Below, one piece after another: positions 6,783 through 14,490 of a stretch of DNA of 45,881 bases (the stretch's first letter is position 1; every line of letters starts with the position of its first letter). The notes beneath the pieces are model-generated. The model made no database searches. It worked only from the letters and a program-made list of their open reading frames with translations, and had not been told where the DNA came from. The position numbers and the translations under genes were made by a program. Origin of the DNA: Chloroflexota bacterium (GTDB taxonomy: Bacteria > Chloroflexota > Chloroflexia > Thermomicrobiales > UBA6265); NCBI GenBank assembly GCA_023423795.1, contig JAFAEX010000143.1, positions 1 to 45,881 of the forward strand. The letters run 5' to 3'.

Positions 6783-8459
6783 CTACGCCTCCAGCACCAC
6801 CGGAAGCACGATCGGCCGCCGACCAGTTTCGCGATGGAGGAACTGCACGGCGGTCTCGCGCAGCAGCCGCGACAGCGCTTCCCGGCGGTCCCCGTTCGCC
6901 TCGCCCTCGATCGGGACCACGGCATCGCGCAGCCGGTCCTTGGCGGCGTCCAGCAAGGCCGCCGATTCGCGGGCGTGAACGAAGCCGCGGGTCGCCAGGT
7001 CCGGTCCGGCGAGCAGTTCGCCGGTTTCGCGGTCCACGGTGACGACGACCATCACGATGCCGTCGCGGGCCAGCGCCCGGCGGTCGCGCACGACGACATC
7101 GCCCACCTCGCCCACGGTGCCGCCATCGACGAAGAGCGCCCCGGCATCGACCTTTCCCGCGATGCCGATCTCATCCGGCGTCACCTCCAGCACCAGCCCG
7201 TTGTCGAGGAAGTGGATGTGCTCCCGGTCGAACCCGGCCTCCATCGCGAGGTCGGCGTAGAGGGCCATGTGGCGCGGCTCGCCGTGGGTCGGCACGATGT
7301 CGCGCGGCCGGGTCAACTCCAGCATCCGCTTCAGTTCGTCCTGGCTGGCGTGGCCGGAGACGTGGACGAGGGCTCGCCGGCCGTAGATGACCTCGGCCCC
7401 GGCGCGGAAGAGTTTGTCGATCACGCGGGAGACGGCCGTCTCGTTGCCGGGGATCGGCGTTGCGGAAACGATGACCGTGTCCCCTTCCCCGATCGAGACA
7501 TCGCGGTGGTCGCCGTTGGCCACGCGGGAAAGGGCCGCCATAGGTTCGCCCTGTGCCCCGGTGAGCACGTAGACGATGCGGTCATCCGGCAGGAAGGTCG
7601 CGTCCCGTGCCTCGATGATCACGTTCTCGGGGTCGTTCAGGTACCCCAGTTCGCGCGCGATGCGGACGTTGTTGACCAGCGAGCGCCCCAGCGGCGCGAC
7701 CAGCCGGCCGTGGCGAGCGGCGATATCGACCACCTGCTGGATGCGGGCGATGAGCGAGGCGAAGGTCGAGACGAAAATCCGTCCCTCGGCCTCGGCGAAG
7801 ACCTGGTCGTAGGTCTCCCCGATCACCCGCTCGGAGGGCGTGTGGCCGGGCGCTTCGACGTGCACGCAGTCGGAGACCAGCAGCCGCACCCCGCGCTCCC
7901 CGAACCGAGCGAGCGCCGCCTCATCGGTCGGCCGACCATCGATCGGCGTCGGATCGAACTTGAAGTCCCCGGTGACGACAATCAGGCCGGCCGGCGTCTC
8001 GATGCCGAACCCGACGGCGTCCGGGATCGAGTGCGCCACCCGGAACGGTTCGATGCGGAAGACGCCGGCTTCCAGCACCGGATTCGTGTCCGGATCGAAC
8101 TCGTGCAGATCCGCCTTGCCGGCGAGTTTGGCCTCCTCCAGCTTGACGGTGATGAGCCCCAGCGTCAGCCGGGTCGCCCAGACCGGGACCGGCAGCAGGT
8201 CGCCCAGCAGCCACGGCAGGCCGCCGATGTGGTCCTCGTGCCCGTGGGTGATGAAGATGCCGCGCAGCCGGTCGCGGTTCTCCCGCAGCCACGAGATGTC
8301 GGGCAGCACGAGGTCGATGCCGGGCTGGTCCTCCTCGGGGAAAGCCAGGCCGCAATCGACCACGATGATGTCGTCGCCGCTTTCGAGGGCGAGGATGTTC
8401 TTGCCGACCTCGGCCATACCGCCAAGGAAGATCAACCGGACCGCGTCGCCCTCGGGCAT
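6783..8459 (-). CDS. rnj: Ribonuclease J
   Basis: A 558-residue metallo-beta-lactamase/beta-CASP ribonuclease, the standard length for RNase J. The family combines 5'-to-3' exonuclease and endonuclease activity in mRNA decay and rRNA maturation. The zinc motif HGHEDH is at residues 72-77, preceded by VVDCGLAFPEED. Later motifs include the PIPGNETAVSRVIDK segment and VHVSGHASQDE, followed by PTHGEPRH. The C-terminal domain after about residue 450 is complete. ATG at 8459 follows a GGGGG run. It lies 28 bases downstream of the uracil-DNA glycosylase gene and probably shares its transcript. It converges on dnaE2. Confidence 0.95.
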   Translation of the reverse strand: MPEGDAVRLIFLGGMAEVGKNILALESGDDIIVVDCGLAFPEEDQPGIDLVLPDISWLRENRDRLRGIFITHGHEDHIGGLPWLLGDLLPVPVWATRLTLGLITVKLEEAKLAGKADLHEFDPDTNPVLEAGVFRIEPFRVAHSIPDAVGFGIETPAGLIVVTGDFKFDPTPIDGRPTDEAALARFGERGVRLLVSDCVHVEAPGHTPSERVIGETYDQVFAEAEGRIFVSTFASLIARIQQVVDIAARHGRLVAPLGRSLVNNVRIARELGYLNDPENVIIEARDATFLPDDRIVYVLTGAQGEPMAALSRVANGDHRDVSIGEGDTVIVSATPIPGNETAVSRVIDKLFRAGAEVIYGRRALVHVSGHASQDELKRMLELTRPRDIVPTHGEPRHMALYADLAMEAGFDREHIHFLDNGLVLEVTPDEIGIAGKVDAGALFVDGGTVGEVGDVVVRDRRALARDGIVMVVVTVDRETGELLAGPDLATRGFVHARESAALLDAAKDRLRDAVVPIEGEANGDRREALSRLLRETAVQFLHRETGRRPIVLPVVLEA

Positions 8460-8487
8460 GGTTCCCCCGTCGCTGGGATGGCTCGGA

Positions 8488-9126
8488 TCAGAACAGCGAC
8501 CCCTGCTGCGGTTTGGGGGCCGCCTGCGCGGCCTCGCTGGCGCGCATCCGCTCCACCTCGGCCAGGAACTTCGGCAGCTTGGCGAAGTCCTCTTCGATCG
8601 CGCCGCGCAACGAGCCTTGGTGGAGCGCGGCGGCCGGGTGGTACATGGGCACGACCAGCCGCCGGCCGACCTGCTTCGGCTGGCCGTGGATCTTCGAGAT
8701 CCGCTCGCCGGGAAACCAGCGCGCCATGCTGAACCGGCCGAGTGTCACCACCACGTCCGGGTCGATCGCCGCGATCTGGCGGTCGAGGTACTCCGAGCAG
8801 GCCGCGATCTCGTCCGGCATCGGGTCGCGATTGCCGGGCGGTCGGCACTTCACCACGTTGGTGATGAAGACGTCCTTGCGCTCCAGCCCGGCCTTGCCCA
8901 GCAATTCGGAGAGGAACTTGCCGGAGTTGCCGACGAACGGCCGCCCCTGCTGGTCCTCGTGCCACCCCGGGCCTTCCCCGATGAGGAGGATGCGGGCGTC
9001 CGCCGGGCCTTCGCCGGGCACCGCGTGGGTCCGCGTGCGGCAAAGTTCGCACTTCGGGCAGCCGCTAACTTCCGCGGCGACCTCCGCCAACACCTGCGCC
9101 CGCGCCGCCGCGTCGAGTTCCGCCAC
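8488..9126 (-). CDS. udg: Family-4 (iron-sulfur) uracil-DNA glycosylase
   Basis: A 212-residue enzyme that removes uracil from DNA as the first step of base excision repair. It has the family-4 iron-sulfur ligands C23, C26, C94 and C110. Motif A is GEGPGWHEDQQGRPFVG (51-67) and the second active-site motif is MYHPAAALHQGSLR. The GTG at 9126 is chosen because GACGGGG lies at proper distance and a TATACT -10 (9168-9173) lies upstream. A GTG at 9210, overlapping the previous stop, would add 28 residues absent from the family and would sit ahead of that -10. The last residues, QQGSLF, look like a sliding-clamp-binding peptide. Confidence 0.92.
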   Translation of the reverse strand: MAELDAAARAQVLAEVAAEVSGCPKCELCRTRTHAVPGEGPADARILLIGEGPGWHEDQQGRPFVGNSGKFLSELLGKAGLERKDVFITNVVKCRPPGNRDPMPDEIAACSEYLDRQIAAIDPDVVVTLGRFSMARWFPGERISKIHGQPKQVGRRLVVPMYHPAAALHQGSLRGAIEEDFAKLPKFLAEVERMRASEAAQAAPKPQQGSLF

Positions 9127-9167
9127 GCTGCACCCCGTCCCGATTTGCCGGATCGCCCCAGCACGCG

Positions 9168-9173
9168 AGTATA
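9168..9173 (-). promoter_or_regulatory. -10 element for the uracil-DNA glycosylase gene
   Basis: TATACT on the minus strand, 42 bases ahead of the GTG start. No clear -35 is visible at 16-18 bases. It suggests the glycosylase and RNase J can be transcribed separately from the upstream nuclease gene. Confidence 0.45.
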
Positions 9174-9206
9174 GCGGAGCACGCACCGGCAGCCGCCGGA
9201 TGCGTC

Positions 9207-11258
9207 TCACTCCGCGGTCGGATCACCCGCCGCCGGGGCCAGATCCGGTTGCACCGCCTCGTCCCCGTCGTTGTCGTCGGGCGACGACGCCGGCGGGAAC
9301 GCCCACGGCAGGTCGGCGATCGCCGGCGCCATCGCCTGCGCTGCCGCCTCGGCCCAGTCCGGGTCATCCGGCAGGTGCAGCAGGCCCGGACCCGGCTCCA
9401 GCCGCGCCAGCCAGCGATGCAGGATGTGTGCCTCGTCCACCGAATCGTGGTCGAGCCGCGGCGCGCCGTTGTCCCGCAATCGCGCCCAACTCGCGGCCAA
9501 CCGCGCCGTCAGCGTATCCGGCCCGGCGGCATCGGCGGCGCGTAGTTGCGCCCAGATGCGCCCCGCCGAGACCAGCACGACCTCCCGCGCGCCCTCTTCG
9601 GCCGACGGCAGCACGAGGAGGTAGGTCGCGTTCTCGACCGCCTCCCGGATGCGCCGTTGCGAGGAGACGACCGAGGAAACGTGGCGCAGTTCGCGCCGGA
9701 TTTTCTCGGCCCGCTCGAAGTCCAGTTTCTCGGCGGCTTCCTCGAGCCCGCGCCAGAGCATCTCGTAGAGCGTCTCGTCGCGCCCGTCAAGGAACGTCAC
9801 CACGTCGTGCACGATCGCGCGGTACTGCTCGCGGTCGGCCTTGCCGACGCAGGGACCGAGGCAGCGTCCGAGGTCGAGTTCGATGCACGGCGAGCCGTAG
9901 GACCGCGCGTCCTTGAAGGAGCGCGAACAGGTCCGCAGCGGCACCACCCGGTTCAGCAGGTCCACCGTGCGCCGGGCCGAGGACGCGTTGCGGAACGGCC
10001 CGAAGTAGGTCGCCCCGTCATCCTTGCGCGTCTTGGACAACGTGATGCGCGGCCAGGCGTTGGCGACGTCCACCCGGATGAACGGGTACTGCTCGTGGGA
10101 CCGCAGCGCGGTGTTGTAGCGCGGCTGGTAGCGCCTGATGAGTTGCGATTCGAGCAGCAGGGCCTCCAGTTCGCTACCGACGACCACGGTGTCGATGGCG
10201 GTCAGCGATTCGAGGAGGCCGTCCATCTTCCGGGTGTAGCCGAGTTGCTGCGAGAAGTACGACCCGACGCGGTCCCGCAGGTTCTTCGCCTTGCCGACGT
10301 AGACGATCTCCCCGTTGGCGTTGCGGAAGAGGTACACCCCCGGCTTCTTCGGCACGTCGGCCAGCATCGAGCGGTCGATCAGCGCGCTGGCGCGGGCGTG
10401 CCGCTCGTTAGGGCGCTTCGGCAGCGTGGCCCCGAGGGCGCGCAGGTCGTCCACGCTGGCGCAGCCGGCGTCGCGCGCGTGTTCGGCGAGACGCAGCGCG
10501 ACCTGCGCGGTCATCGCGGCGTCGGTTCCGGCACGGTGCCGGCCGCGCGACCGCCCGGCGACGCCGAGTTTCTGGACGATGGCGTCGAGCGAGGGCTTCC
10601 GCAGGCCAGGCATGAGCCGGACCGCGAGCCCCATCGTGTCCAGCCGCTCGTTGACGAGACCCGGCAGCCCCGCCCGCGCCAGTTCGGCGTTGAGGAACCC
10701 GATGTCGAAAGCGACGTTGTGCCCGACCAGCAGGGCGTCGCCAATGAACTCGGCGACCTGCGCCGCGACCTGCTCGAACGGCGGTCCTTCCGCGAGGTCG
10801 GCGTCGGTCAGGCCGGTCAGGTCGGCGACGTACTTCGGCAACCTGCGGCCGGGGTTGACCAGCGTCTCGAACCGCTCGACCTCGGCGCCACCGCGGTAGC
10901 GGATTGCGGCGACCTCGACGATCCGCTGCCGGGTTGCGTGCAGCCCGGTCGTTTCGACATCGACCGAAACGAACTCGTCGAGCAGCGTCACCGAGCAGAC
11001 CGGCCGCTCGGTCGGCACCATCCAGTAGCCGTCCGCACGCAGGGACAACCGCTCGGCCCCGGCCAGCAGGGAGCGCAGAAGGGGCCGCCACAGGGCAGGA
11101 GATCCGGTGCTGCCGAAGACGTGGGCGATCAGTGCGTCCTCGGGTGCGGCGCCGCCCCGTTCGCGCACGAACAGTTCGGCTCGCTGGGCGAGGTGCGCGT
11201 AGCCCAGCACTCCTTCCCCCGCCCCGTGTCCTGCTTCGACGCCCGCCGCGTCGCCCAT
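9207..11258 (-). CDS. DEDD (DnaQ-like) exonuclease fused to a GIY-YIG/UvrC-like nuclease
   Basis: A 683-residue fusion. After an N-terminal segment of about 85 residues, a 3'-5' exonuclease domain shows VDVETTG (ExoI), HNVAFDIGFL (ExoII) and HRAGTDA (ExoIII). A GIY-YIG domain follows (PGVYLFRNANGEIVYVGKAK). Next comes the UvrC-type cysteine region (SPCIELDLGRCLGPC) and a UVR-like helix pair (EKLDFERAEKIRREL). The RNase H-like second nuclease and the HhH tail of true UvrC are missing. The family is known, especially in Actinobacteria, and is presumed to act in repair; its substrate is not established here. ATG at 11258 follows GGAGG; a frame open further upstream is not needed. Its stop lies near the glycosylase gene. 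Confidence 0.88.
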   Translation of the reverse strand: MGDAAGVEAGHGAGEGVLGYAHLAQRAELFVRERGGAAPEDALIAHVFGSTGSPALWRPLLRSLLAGAERLSLRADGYWMVPTERPVCSVTLLDEFVSVDVETTGLHATRQRIVEVAAIRYRGGAEVERFETLVNPGRRLPKYVADLTGLTDADLAEGPPFEQVAAQVAEFIGDALLVGHNVAFDIGFLNAELARAGLPGLVNERLDTMGLAVRLMPGLRKPSLDAIVQKLGVAGRSRGRHRAGTDAAMTAQVALRLAEHARDAGCASVDDLRALGATLPKRPNERHARASALIDRSMLADVPKKPGVYLFRNANGEIVYVGKAKNLRDRVGSYFSQQLGYTRKMDGLLESLTAIDTVVVGSELEALLLESQLIRRYQPRYNTALRSHEQYPFIRVDVANAWPRITLSKTRKDDGATYFGPFRNASSARRTVDLLNRVVPLRTCSRSFKDARSYGSPCIELDLGRCLGPCVGKADREQYRAIVHDVVTFLDGRDETLYEMLWRGLEEAAEKLDFERAEKIRRELRHVSSVVSSQRRIREAVENATYLLVLPSAEEGAREVVLVSAGRIWAQLRAADAAGPDTLTARLAASWARLRDNGAPRLDHDSVDEAHILHRWLARLEPGPGLLHLPDDPDWAEAAAQAMAPAIADLPWAFPPASSPDDNDGDEAVQPDLAPAAGDPTAE

Positions 11259-11420
11259 GTTCCCTCCGAACAACCTGGATCGTTCGTGGCGACCCGTTCC
11301 CGGCCTTTCCAGGAGAACGACCGAGTCGCGGCCGGGTCGATCCCCCCCGACGTTGCATTCGCTTCGCGGCCGGCCCACCCCCGGCCCCGCCGAAAGGCAG
11401 CCAAACAGGCCGGGACGCTG

Positions 11421-11429
11421 TGCTAGACT
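11421..11429 (+). promoter_or_regulatory. Extended -10 for ligA
   Basis: TGCTAGACT fits an extended -10 (TG-N-TAGACT), 66 bases ahead of the ligA ATG. No recognisable -35. TGTACGTTCA follows at 11435-11444, the same motif seen near imuB and dnaE2. Confidence 0.4.
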
Positions 11430-11494
11430 CGGGGTGTACGTTCACCCGCGTGCCGGTCCGTCCGCACGCCCCTGCTGCCGCGACGAGGGCGCCC

Positions 11495-13594
11495 ATGGCG
11501 AACGTTGCCGAGACTCCCGAGGCCGTGTCCCACCGCATCGATCGGCTCCGCGCCACGATCGACCGATGGAACTACGAATACTACGTGCTGGACAAGCCCA
11601 CGGCCTCCGACGCCGAGTTCGACGCGGCGATGAACGACCTGCGCGCGCTCGAAGCCGAGCACCCAGAACTGGTCTCGCCCGAGTCTCCCACCCAGCGCGT
11701 CGGCGCGACCCCGCAGGCCGGGTTCGGCGAGGTCGTCCACCCGATCCCGATGCTCTCCCTGTCCAATGTGTACAACGAGGACGAGTTGCGCGCGTGGGCG
11801 CAGCGCCTGTCCCGTATCCTGCCCAGTACCGATTTCCGATTCATAAGCGAACCCAAGATCGACGGGCTGGCGGTCGCCCTCACCTACGTCGATGGCGTCT
11901 TCCACCACGGCGCGACGCGCGGCGACGGCTCCGTCGGCGAGGACATCACCGCCAACCTGCGCACGATTCGCAACGTGCCGCTCCGGCTGCGGCAATCCGA
12001 ACGGCCGATGCCGCGCACCATCGAGGTCCGCGGCGAGGTCTACATGCGCACGGACGGGTTCGCCGCGCTGAACGAGCGGATCGAACGCGATGGCGGCCGC
12101 CCATTCATGAACCCGCGCAACGCTGCCGCCGGATCGCTGCGCCAGCTCGACCCGAAGATCACCGCTTCCCGCCCGCTGCGGTTGTTCGTCTACGGGATCG
12201 GTTACGTCGAGGGCGGCGAGATGCCGACCGGGCACCTCGACAGCCTCAACTGGCTGCGCGACCTCGGGTTCGACGCGACGCCGGACCACGCGCCCCACGC
12301 CGACATCGACGCGGTCTGGGCGCGCTGCCGGTGGTGGCTCGAACGACGACCGTCGATCCCATTCGAGATCGACGGCGTCGTGGTCAAGGTCGATTCGTTC
12401 CGGCACCAGGAGGAACTCGGATTCGTCGCCCGCGAACCGCGCTGGGCGACGGCCTACAAGTTCCCGGCGATCCAGCAGGTGACGCGACTGCTCGACATCC
12501 AGATCAACGTCGGCCGCACCGGCACCCTGAACCCGCTGGCGATCCTCGAACCGGTCAACATCGGCGGCGTCATCGTTTCCCGCGCCACGTTGCACAACGA
12601 AGACGAGATCGAGCGCAAGGGATTGCTGATCGGCGACTGGGTGGTCGTGCAGCGGGCCGGAGACGTCATCCCCCAGATCGTGACATCCATCCCCGAGCGC
12701 CGCACCGGCGAGGAACGGCCGTTCGTGATGCCGGAAACGTGCCCGGTCTGCGGCGCGCCGACCCACCGCGAACCGGGCGTCGCCATGCGCTACTGCACCA
12801 ACGCCGCCTGCCCGGCACAACTGAAGCAGCGCATCCAGCACTTCGTCTCGCGCGGCGCGATGGACATCGCGGGGCTGGGCGAAAAACTGGTGGACCGCTT
12901 CATCGACCTCGACATGGTCCACGACGTGGCCGATCTCTACACCCTCGACTGGGAAACCGTCGCCGGGCTGGAGCGGCTGGGCGAGAAGAGCGCGGCCAAC
13001 CTCGCCGCCGCCGTCGAAGGAAGCAAGCAGCGCCCGCTGGCCCGGCTGATCAACGCCCTCGGCATCCGCCACATCGGCGAGCGCTCGGCCGGGTTGCTGG
13101 CCGACCGCTTCGGCTCGCTGGATGCGTTGATGGCGGCATCCTTGCAGGACGTGGAGGAGGTTCCCGGCATCGGCCCCACCCTCGCGGCGTCGGTGTTCGA
13201 CTTCTTCCAGGAACCCCGCAACGTCGCAGTCATCGCCAAACTGAAGGAGGCGGGCGTCCGCACCGCCGACCAGGCGGCGAACGGCAACGGCTCGGGCGGC
13301 TCGCCGCTGAAGGGCACGACGATCGTGCTCACCGGCCGGTTCGCGGCGATGGGCCGCTCCGAGGCGGAGGAGCGGCTGCGCAAACTCGGTGCGAACGTGA
13401 CCGGTTCGGTGTCGAAGAAGACGACCTGGGTTGTGGCGGGAGAGGACGCGGGCAGCAAGGCGGATCGGGCGCGCGAACTGAAGGTGCCGTTGCTCGACGA
13501 AGCGGCGCTGCTCGACCTGCTGGAGGGCAAGATCCCCGGCAACGGCGACGACGAGGCCGGCCCGGCAACGGCACAGGAGGAGACGGCGGGATGA
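11495..13594 (+). CDS. ligA: NAD-dependent DNA ligase
   Basis: A 699-residue replicative ligase that seals nicks in duplex DNA using NAD. Visible parts in order: the Ia domain (WNYEYYVLDKP, 25-35) and the adenylation domain with the AMP-linked lysine in SEPKIDG (K121). The OB-fold, the four-cysteine zinc finger (CPVCGAP ... YCTNAACPAQ, about 415-440) and helix-hairpin-helix repeats (VEEVPGIGPTLA) follow. A C-terminal BRCT domain starts near residue 605 (GTTIVLTGRF). The ATG at 11495 has GAGGG six bases upstream; upstream frame extension is Arg/Pro-rich noise. The stop overlaps the next gene as ATGA. It is divergent from the DEDD/GIY-YIG nuclease gene. Confidence 0.97.
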   Translation: MANVAETPEAVSHRIDRLRATIDRWNYEYYVLDKPTASDAEFDAAMNDLRALEAEHPELVSPESPTQRVGATPQAGFGEVVHPIPMLSLSNVYNEDELRAWAQRLSRILPSTDFRFISEPKIDGLAVALTYVDGVFHHGATRGDGSVGEDITANLRTIRNVPLRLRQSERPMPRTIEVRGEVYMRTDGFAALNERIERDGGRPFMNPRNAAAGSLRQLDPKITASRPLRLFVYGIGYVEGGEMPTGHLDSLNWLRDLGFDATPDHAPHADIDAVWARCRWWLERRPSIPFEIDGVVVKVDSFRHQEELGFVAREPRWATAYKFPAIQQVTRLLDIQINVGRTGTLNPLAILEPVNIGGVIVSRATLHNEDEIERKGLLIGDWVVVQRAGDVIPQIVTSIPERRTGEERPFVMPETCPVCGAPTHREPGVAMRYCTNAACPAQLKQRIQHFVSRGAMDIAGLGEKLVDRFIDLDMVHDVADLYTLDWETVAGLERLGEKSAANLAAAVEGSKQRPLARLINALGIRHIGERSAGLLADRFGSLDALMAASLQDVEEVPGIGPTLAASVFDFFQEPRNVAVIAKLKEAGVRTADQAANGNGSGGSPLKGTTIVLTGRFAAMGRSEAEERLRKLGANVTGSVSKKTTWVVAGEDAGSKADRARELKVPLLDEAALLDLLEGKIPGNGDDEAGPATAQEETAG

Positions 13595-13806
13595 GCGGCT
13601 ACACCCACCCCAGCCGGGAAGACGACCCCATCCACACCGTCCGCACCATCGCCCGCGTTGCCCAGATGGTCATCGAGTTGCGCGACGAGTACGTCCAGCG
13701 CCCGCGCCCGGACCTGCTGGTGCAGATCGACCAGCGGCTCACCGACCTCGAATCGCTGCATGCCGAGTTGCGCGCCCGGATCGGCCAGTCGCCCCGTCAG
13801 GAATAG
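13591..13806 (+). CDS. Small helical protein of unknown function coupled to ligA
   Basis: A 71-residue protein starting at the ATG that overlaps the ligA stop (ATGA), with GGAGG 13 bases and GGCGGG directly upstream. The sequence is polar and helical (TIARVAQMVIELRDEY, then DLLVQIDQRLTDLESLHAEL), with heptad-like spacing of Leu, Ile and Val that suggests a short coiled coil. No known family is recognised. Coupling to ligA suggests co-production rather than a proven shared function. Confidence 0.6.
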   Translation: MSGYTHPSREDDPIHTVRTIARVAQMVIELRDEYVQRPRPDLLVQIDQRLTDLESLHAELRARIGQSPRQE

Positions 13807-13835
13807 CACGCAGTCCGGCCGAGCGAACCGGGACT

Positions 13836-13884
13836 CCGTTCGTCGTCGCCGGGGAGGGACGGTGCCCTCCCCCGCCGCGAACGG
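13836..13884. repeat. Dispersed hairpin repeat, family B, copy 2
   Basis: CCGTTCG ... GGGGAGGG pairs with CCCTCCCC ... CGAACGG around the loop ACGGTG. The left arm has a 3-base bulge relative to the right. It lies 30 bases after the small gene's stop. Confidence 0.6.
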
Positions 13885-13912
13885 CGGCGCCCGGTTGGCC
13901 CTGCGGCGTCCA

Positions 13913-13967
13913 TTTATTCGGTATTTGTTCGGCGTTTATTCGGTATTTATTCGGCATTCGTCCGGTG
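13913..13967 (+). repeat. Tandem 11-bp repeat array, plus orientation
   Basis: Five head-to-tail 11-base units: TTTATTCGGTA, TTTGTTCGGCG, TTTATTCGGTA, TTTATTCGGCA and the degenerate TTCGTCCGGTG. The AT-rich unit contrasts with the GC-rich surroundings. A matching array on the other strand lies 173 bases downstream. Confidence 0.85.
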
Positions 13968-14140
13968 ATGGAACATCGCATACGTACGCGCCTTTATGAC
14001 CAATTTGGAGTTTACCCGCTCCGCCCTCCCAGGCTCGATGCCCGGAACCTTCTCATGGGCGCGGCTACCCCGGTGCACCCGCGTGCGTGGCAGAGGGTCG
14101 CCGAAGAAACCCGGTTTCCGCATGTCCATGGGAAAACCGC

Positions 14141-14184
14141 CGCCGAATAAACGCCGAATCAATGCCGAATAAATGCCGAATAAA
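14141..14184 (-). repeat. Tandem 11-bp repeat array, minus orientation
   Basis: Read on the minus strand there are four units: TTTATTCGGCA, TTTATTCGGCA, TTGATTCGGCG and TTTATTCGGCG. Same unit as the plus-strand array at 13913-13967, so the pair forms a large interrupted inverted repeat. Confidence 0.85.
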
Positions 14185-14323
14185 CCGGGCCGACCGCGCC
14201 GCCGACCTTGGACCGGCCGGCGGTTCTGGGCTGATCCGCCCGCTTTCCTACAACGGCGCGCTTCATTGCCGCGTCCGTCGTCACTGCGTCCGTGTTCACC
14301 ACGTCCGTCGTCGTCACCCCCAT

Positions 14324-14405
14324 CGTCATCCCGAGCTTGTCGAGGGATCTCGCTCCTCCCAAGCACGACGAGACGACGAGATCCCTCGAAAAGCTCGGGA
14401 TGGCG
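14324..14405. repeat. Dispersed inverted repeat, family A, copy 2
   Basis: The arms CGTCATCCCGAGCTTGTCGA... (14324-14352) and its near-complement (14377-14405) match at 27 of 29 positions around a 24-base spacer. This is the best-preserved copy of the family. Confidence 0.8.
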
Positions 14406-14442
14406 AATAGACGGATGGGCGGATAGGATGCAGCGGGGCGAA

Positions 14443-14473
14443 GGAGGGCACGGGTCCCTCCCATACGAACGAT
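14443..14473 (-). repeat. Dispersed hairpin repeat, family B, copy 3 (inverted)
   Basis: On the minus strand it reads GTTCGTATGGGAGGGACCCG and continues as in copy 1, with about three differences over 30 bases. It lies just after the pyrE stop and could end pyr transcription, though no T-tract follows. Confidence 0.6.
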
Positions 14474-14490
14474 GGTGGACCGTTTGCCGG

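Larger units (their letters stand above)
13807..14490. other. 684-bp gap between the ligA unit and pyrE, packed with repeats
   Basis: No supported gene. In order it contains family B copy 2, an 11-bp tandem array (plus orientation), 173 bases of unassigned sequence, a second 11-bp array in reverse, family A copy 2, and family B copy 3 in reverse. The two transcription units converge here, so terminators are expected, but no hairpin with a clear T-tract was seen. Confidence 0.7.

Noticed and set aside
6693..8732. A 679-residue open frame opposite RNase J
   Set aside because: It is an antisense shadow of RNase J and its neighbour; the minus-strand protein has the zinc motif and full family length.
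9546..11426. A 626-residue open frame opposite the DEDD/GIY-YIG nuclease
   Set aside because: No recognisable motif, while the minus strand shows all exonuclease and GIY-YIG signatures.
11259..11494. A LexA box between the DEDD nuclease and ligA genes
   Set aside because: GAAC and GTTC occur near 11268 and 11283 but with a wrong spacing of ten bases or more.
13968..14140. A tRNA or small RNA gene between the two 11-bp arrays
   Set aside because: No cloverleaf arms with a T-loop or CCA end could be formed, and no promoter-terminator pair was seen.
13913..14184. A CRISPR array
   Set aside because: Units are 11 bp with no spacers between them, and no cas gene is in the window.
14324..14405. 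A simple Rho-independent terminator for the converging ligA and pyr units
   Set aside because: No T-tract follows on either side, and the same sequence recurs at two other gaps, so it is better called a dispersed repeat.
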